Below are positions 6,912-9,410 of a stretch of 9,410 bases of DNA, piece by piece. Both the position numbers and the translations under genes were made by a program. The stretch is from CAZPQN01 sp964588795 (lineage in GTDB: Bacteria; Fidelibacterota; UBA2242). Numbering within the stretch: position 1 is the first letter of the stretch; each line of letters starts with the position of its first letter. The notes below the pieces were generated by a model that was not told where the DNA came from, did not search any database, and saw nothing but the letters and a program-made list of their open reading frames with translations. The stretch is from contig CAZPQN010000054.1 in the NCBI GenBank assembly GCA_964588795.1, positions 1-9,410 on the forward strand, in the 5' to 3' direction.

Positions 6912-7933
6912 GCTTGCATATCTCCCTGATTCCGAGAATTAGCGCGTGCTCTTAATTTCTCAAGCAGAAGCGGAACAGCTTCAAAAAGGTCCGCTACGAT
7001 TCCGAAATTGGCGACCTGAAACAGCTGCGCTTCCGGATCATTGTTGATGGCCACGATATTTTCAGCTGTTTTGATTCCCGCCAGATGCTGGACTGAGCCG
7101 GAAATGCCGATGCCGATGTACAATTTCGGGCTGACAGTCTTGCCACTCAGACCCACCTGGTGCGGGTAAGTCGCCCAGCCTAAATCAACCGCGTCGCGCG
7201 TTGCTCCGACAGCTCCCTTAAGAATTGCGGCTAATTCACCGACCATTTGAAAGTGATCGGATTTTTTGAAACCCTTGCCGCCGGCGACGACGATTTCCGC
7301 GTCCTGGATGTTCGCCGCCTCTTCAACATTGGCATGCAAAGCCAGACGTTTGATCCGGCTACTTAACAGCTCGGGAGCTACTGTCTCTGTAAGGAGTGTG
7401 CCCGTGCGGGCCGGGTCGGGCGGCAATGGTTTGTTGGAATGCGGACGCACCGTCGCCATCTGGGGGCGATGGAGTGGAGTTTTGATGGTGGCCAAGATGT
7501 TTCCACCAATCGCCGGGCGGGTCTGAATCAGATTGCCGGTTTCATCTTCGATATCCAGATCCGTGCAGTCAGCTGTCAGACCGGTGGCGCACTTGACCGC
7601 CAGAGCCGGCATGACCGATCGACCCGTAGTCGTGGCGCTGGCGATCATAATTTCCGGCTGATACTTCCGGATCAGGTGCAGAAGAGTATTGACGTAGGGT
7701 TCCGGCAGATAATATTTTAAAACCGGGTGTGCGACCACCAGCACTTGATCGGCTCCGTAATGATAAAGAGTAGCTACATTGTTACTCTCGAACGCCTCCC
7801 CTAACAGCACCGCCACCAACTGACAGCCGCGCTTATCCGCCAGCGCCCGCCCTCGGCGCAGGAGTTCATAAGTTACCAGCCTAATTGTGCCATTTTCCTG
7901 TTCTCCTAAAATCCAGACATTTTGATTCGCCAT
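6908..7933 (-). CDS. etfA: Electron transfer flavoprotein alpha subunit
   Basis: EtfA binds FAD and, with EtfB, carries electrons from a flavin dehydrogenase. From the ATG at 7933 it has 341 residues. Domain I covers about 5-165, with T-R-P-A-I-G-G-N-I-L-A-T-I (138-150) and R-P-Q-M-A-T-V-R-P (156-164). The FAD domain covers about 190-330, with V-G-A-T-R-D-A-V-D (242-250), H-Q-V-G-L-S-G-K-T-V (258-267), I-G-I-S-G-S-V-Q-H (275-283) and A-I-N-N-D-P-E-A-Q (295-303). The RPAxGGN and RPQMATVRP motifs are those I associate with EtfA of anaerobes, including bifurcating complexes, and differ from mitochondrial ETFA. There is no N-terminal ferredoxin domain. The frame extends to a TTG at 7954 that would overlap etfB, but AGGAAAG (7944-7938) sits just before the ATG at 7933, leaving a 17-nt gap after etfB. 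The stop overlaps the dehydrogenase start (ATGA). Confidence 0.93.
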   Translation of the reverse strand: MANQNVWILGEQENGTIRLVTYELLRRGRALADKRGCQLVAVLLGEAFESNNVATLYHYGADQVLVVAHPVLKYYLPEPYVNTLLHLIRKYQPEIMIASATTTGRSVMPALAVKCATGLTADCTDLDIEDETGNLIQTRPAIGGNILATIKTPLHRPQMATVRPHSNKPLPPDPARTGTLLTETVAPELLSSRIKRLALHANVEEAANIQDAEIVVAGGKGFKKSDHFQMVGELAAILKGAVGATRDAVDLGWATYPHQVGLSGKTVSPKLYIGIGISGSVQHLAGIKTAENIVAINNDPEAQLFQVANFGIVADLFEAVPLLLEKLRARANSRNQGDMQA

Positions 7934-7950
7934 ATTACTTTCCTGATGTC

Positions 7951-8748
7951 TCAAATGATTTCTTTCTGGACTAAATAATTGACCAGCTTATCCAATGCCA
8001 TATCCAGTTCGTGCTCATCTTTGGGTCGAATGAGCTCTCCGTGACGAGCGACTTGCGGCGTCGAAATCCGTACCACGCGGGTCGGGGAACCTTTCAGGCC
8101 GAGGAACGCCGGATTGGCGTCAATCTGTTGCGGGCCCCAGACGGGCAGGTCCATTTTCTTGGCGGTCAGTTTGCCTTTCAGCGATGGCAGGCGGGGAAAA
8201 TTGATTTCCTTGACCACGGTCAGCAAGCAGGGCTGTTCGACGGCAAGGGTTTCATAGCCGTTCTCTACCATCCGCTCAACAATCAAATCTGTGTCCCGTA
8301 CTTCCCGAATGGCACTGATATAAGTCGCAAAGGGCAGGTCTAACCAGGCGGCGATACCCGGCCCCACCTGGCCAGTGTCACCGTCGGTGGCGCGTTCCCC
8401 GCAAATAATCAGGTCAAAGACACCCAACTTCCGGATTGCCTGAGCCAGGACATAGGAAGTCGCCCAGGTATCGGCACCGGCAAAAGCCTTGTCGCTGAGC
8501 AACAGGCCGTCATCGCAACCCATGGCGATGGCTTCCTTGAGTGCCAGGGCGGCTTTGGGCGGCCCCATGCTGATCGCTACCACTGCACCGCCCCATTTTT
8601 CCTTCAGGGTCACGGCGGCTTCGATCGCATATAAATCAAGGGGGTTAACGATCGGTTCAACCCCTTCGCGCACCATGGTCCCGGTCACGGGATCCATTTT
8701 GACGTTGCTGGTTTCGGGAACCTGTTTGATAGGAACGACGATTTTCAA
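7951..8748 (-). CDS. etfB: Electron transfer flavoprotein beta subunit, anaerobe/bifurcating-type sequence
   Basis: The 265-residue EtfB begins with the family signature K-I-V-V-P-I-K-Q-V-P and continues with D-P-V-T-G-T and E-P-I-V-N-P-L-D. Residues F-A-G-A-D-T-W-A-T-S-Y (89-99) and C-G-E-R-A-T-D-G-D-T-G-Q-V-G-P (116-130) form the nucleotide-binding region. The GADTxATS and DGDTxQVGP forms are those I recall from EtfB of anaerobes that use FAD and NADH for electron bifurcation; mitochondrial EtfB has a DDxxQTG form and binds AMP. This suggests a bifurcating or confurcating role, which is an inference. The start codon is TTG (8748-8746), supported by a strong GGGGAG (8760-8755) 6 nt upstream and by the conserved N-terminus. 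It lies 60 nt downstream of a small coiled-coil reading frame, probably in the same transcript. Confidence 0.93.
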   Translation of the reverse strand: MKIVVPIKQVPETSNVKMDPVTGTMVREGVEPIVNPLDLYAIEAAVTLKEKWGGAVVAISMGPPKAALALKEAIAMGCDDGLLLSDKAFAGADTWATSYVLAQAIRKLGVFDLIICGERATDGDTGQVGPGIAAWLDLPFATYISAIREVRDTDLIVERMVENGYETLAVEQPCLLTVVKEINFPRLPSLKGKLTAKKMDLPVWGPQQIDANPAFLGLKGSPTRVVRISTPQVARHGELIRPKDEHELDMALDKLVNYLVQKEII

Positions 8749-8808
8749 AAGTTACTCCCCATTTGATTATCTGGAAATCGTACTGTCGGTATATAGGTTG
8801 ACGTTGTT

Positions 8809-8940
8809 TTAGGCCTCTTTTTCAGGTAGCCGGGATTTCATATCCTCAATCAGCGCCTTGATTTCATTGACCCGTGAACGAATCTTCTGCAGTAGTTCCT
8901 GGTCATTCGAGCTCACACTATCACTTTTCTGATTTTCCAT
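8809..8940 (-). CDS. Small coiled-coil protein (43 aa), first gene of the etf operon, function unknown
   Basis: An ATG at 8940-8938 opens a 43-codon frame ending in TAA at 8811-8809. I do not recognise the product. It is highly charged: a polar Ser/Asn/Asp/Gln-rich start (residues 1-15) precedes one predicted helix with Leu17, Ile20, Val24, Ile27, Ile31, Met34 and Leu38 in a perfect 3-4-3-4 heptad pattern, then a P-E-K-E-A tail. That pattern is strong evidence for a real coiled coil. GGAAAGG (8952-8946) stands 5 nt before the ATG, a good ribosome site. The stop is 60 nt before the TTG of etfB on the same strand with no terminator between, so it is likely the leading gene of the operon. There is no signal peptide or membrane segment. 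Possible roles are an assembly or oligomerisation partner for the Etf-dehydrogenase complex, or an unrelated small protein. Confidence 0.65.
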   Translation of the reverse strand: MENQKSDSVSSNDQELLQKIRSRVNEIKALIEDMKSRLPEKEA

Positions 8941-8943
8941 TTT

Positions 8944-8987
8944 GACCTTTCCGGCGCCAGTTAGCCAATGAACGGACCGACCGGCGC
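8944..8987 (-). repeat. Imperfect direct repeat in the leader of the coiled-coil/etf operon
   Basis: Read on the - strand, GCGCCGG-TC-GGTC (8987-8975) recurs as GCGCCGG-AAA-GGTC (8957-8944), about 30 nt apart, or roughly three helical turns. The second copy contains the ribosome site of the 43-residue reading frame. It could be a protein-binding pair or a translational control element, or chance in GC-rich sequence. Confidence 0.35.
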
Positions 8988-9000
8988 AATTTCATTAATT

Positions 9001-9020
9001 CATACCTATTCTCAGGTATG
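9001..9020. promoter_or_regulatory. Perfect 20-bp palindrome, candidate operator of the etf operon
   Basis: CATACCT (9001-9007) and AGGTATG (9014-9020) are exact inverted copies separated by 6 nt, a size and symmetry typical of sites for dimeric repressors such as TetR, GntR or LysR types. It lies 61 nt before the start of the coiled-coil gene. On the - strand a possible -35 element TTTACA (9034-9029) followed after 18 nt by AATAGG (9010-9005) would place the palindrome over the -10 region, though that -10 is poor. No regulator gene is in the window. As RNA it would also form a 7-bp hairpin, but no U-tract follows. Confidence 0.5.
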
Positions 9021-9060
9021 GGCGCTAATGTAAAAATTTTCTGCCTGAGATAACAGAACA

Positions 9061-9088
9061 TTTCGGAGCCGAAAAAATTTTAATCGGC
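9061..9088. other. Two mutually exclusive inverted repeats upstream of the etf operon
   Basis: TTTCG-GAGC-CGAAA (9062-9074 region, a 5-bp stem extendable to 6) overlaps GCCGA (9068-9072) paired with TCGGC (9084-9088) across an A/T-rich 11-nt loop. Bases 9069-9072 are shared, so only one stem can form. Neither has a convincing U-tract on either strand. Whether this segment is transcribed is unknown. Confidence 0.25.
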
Positions 9089-9410
9089 ATAACGCGGTGG
9101 CCTATGAACATATCCGTTCCATCATCACTTTATAATTAATCTGATTAGCGAAGGGCGCCCGGGGAAATCAACGACTCTCGGAATCACGCTCCTTCGGGTA
9201 ACCGGCACGTTGCATACCTGGTAGAGTCGACGCATGCCGGAGTACAATGAATTATGGGCGAACGGCAAGCAATAGAACGACACGATGGACTTTTAGCCAG
9301 AGACTACAATAGTGAGAGCCCGCTGACTGAAACCGCTGGTCGAATCGCCCTGCCCTACCATATTTTATTTTATGCCGAATTTCGTCTATATTTGTACTGT
9401 TCCAGAGTCT

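Larger units (their letters stand above)
8941..9410. other. 470-bp region without a convincing gene; probable control region
   Basis: Apart from the palindrome, the direct repeat and the hairpins listed separately, this stretch holds a TATAAT on the + strand at 9131-9136 without a recognisable -35, the 8-bp palindrome GGGCGCCC near 9154-9161, and an inverted repeat CCGGCA (9202-9207) / TGCCGG (9235-9240). On the + strand an ATG at 9254 opens a frame that stays open to the window edge (52 codons). It has a poorly spaced GGAG (9239-9242), rare-looking codons (ATA, CGA, AGA, CTA, TTA) and no recognisable motif, so I do not call it a gene. The - strand frames contain frequent stops or read as unrecognisable sequence. 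The next gene presumably begins beyond 9410. Confidence 0.55.

Noticed and set aside
7951..7954. Apparent 4-base overlap between etfB and etfA
   Set aside because: It depends on a TTG start for etfA; the ATG at 7933 has a much better ribosome site (AGGAAAG), so the real arrangement is probably a 17-nt gap.
9131..9136. TATAAT as a + strand promoter
   Set aside because: No acceptable -35 element lies 16-18 nt upstream and no supported + strand gene follows within the window.
9256..9360. tRNA-like pieces: GGGCGA/TCGCCC pairing, GGTCGAATC and a CCTACCA end
   Set aside because: The T-arm stem does not pair, the D and anticodon arms are missing and the spacing is wrong; this is not a tRNA.
9254..9410. 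+ strand frame open to the window edge
   Set aside because: It has rare-looking codons, a poorly spaced ribosome site and no recognisable motif in 52 codons; it is too short to support without the sequence beyond 9410.

Overview
The window looks like chromosomal DNA from a Gram-negative, probably anaerobic or facultative bacterium of the Fibrobacterota-Chlorobiota-Bacteroidota (FCB) type, such as Calditrichota, KSB1 or Ignavibacteria-like lineages. This placement is inferred from three things: a type IX secretion (T9SS) style C-terminal sorting domain with a YPNPFN motif on the CotH-family protein, a DPP5-like exported S9 peptidase, and an anaerobe-type EtfAB. I cannot name a species. There are no mobile elements, CRISPR arrays, rRNAs or tRNAs.

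The left half (1-5019) is on the + strand. It opens with the last 45 codons of an extended-SDR NAD-dependent epimerase/dehydratase. This overlaps by 10 bases a six-to-seven-helix Aur1/PAP2-type membrane enzyme with an intact His/His/Asp active site. Next come an exported S9C serine peptidase (dipeptidyl-peptidase 5-like) and an exported CotH-family protein kinase carrying a C-terminal T9SS sorting domain. Together these suggest envelope or lipid work and surface protein processing. The only evident co-translation is between the epimerase and the PAP2 protein.

The right half (5045-8940) is on the - strand and reads, in transcription order: a 43-residue coiled-coil microprotein (8940-8809), etfB, etfA, a GlcD/LctD-type FAD-dependent 2-hydroxyacid dehydrogenase, and an ElaA/YjcF-like GNAT acetyltransferase. 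The last four are packed with gaps of 17 nt, -4 nt and 7 nt and look like one operon. EtfB and EtfA have the sequence character of the electron-bifurcating (anaerobe) class rather than the mitochondrial class. With the GlcD-type subunit they resemble the LctBCD lactate dehydrogenase-Etf complex, but EtfA lacks the N-terminal ferredoxin domain.

The right edge (8941-9410) has no convincing gene. It holds the probable control region of the etf operon: a perfect 7-6-7 palindrome (CATACCT-N6-AGGTATG), an imperfect direct repeat that reaches into the ribosome binding site of the microprotein, and several inverted repeats. The best candidates for something undescribed are the coiled-coil microprotein leading an Etf-dehydrogenase operon, its palindromic control region, and the attached acetyltransferase.
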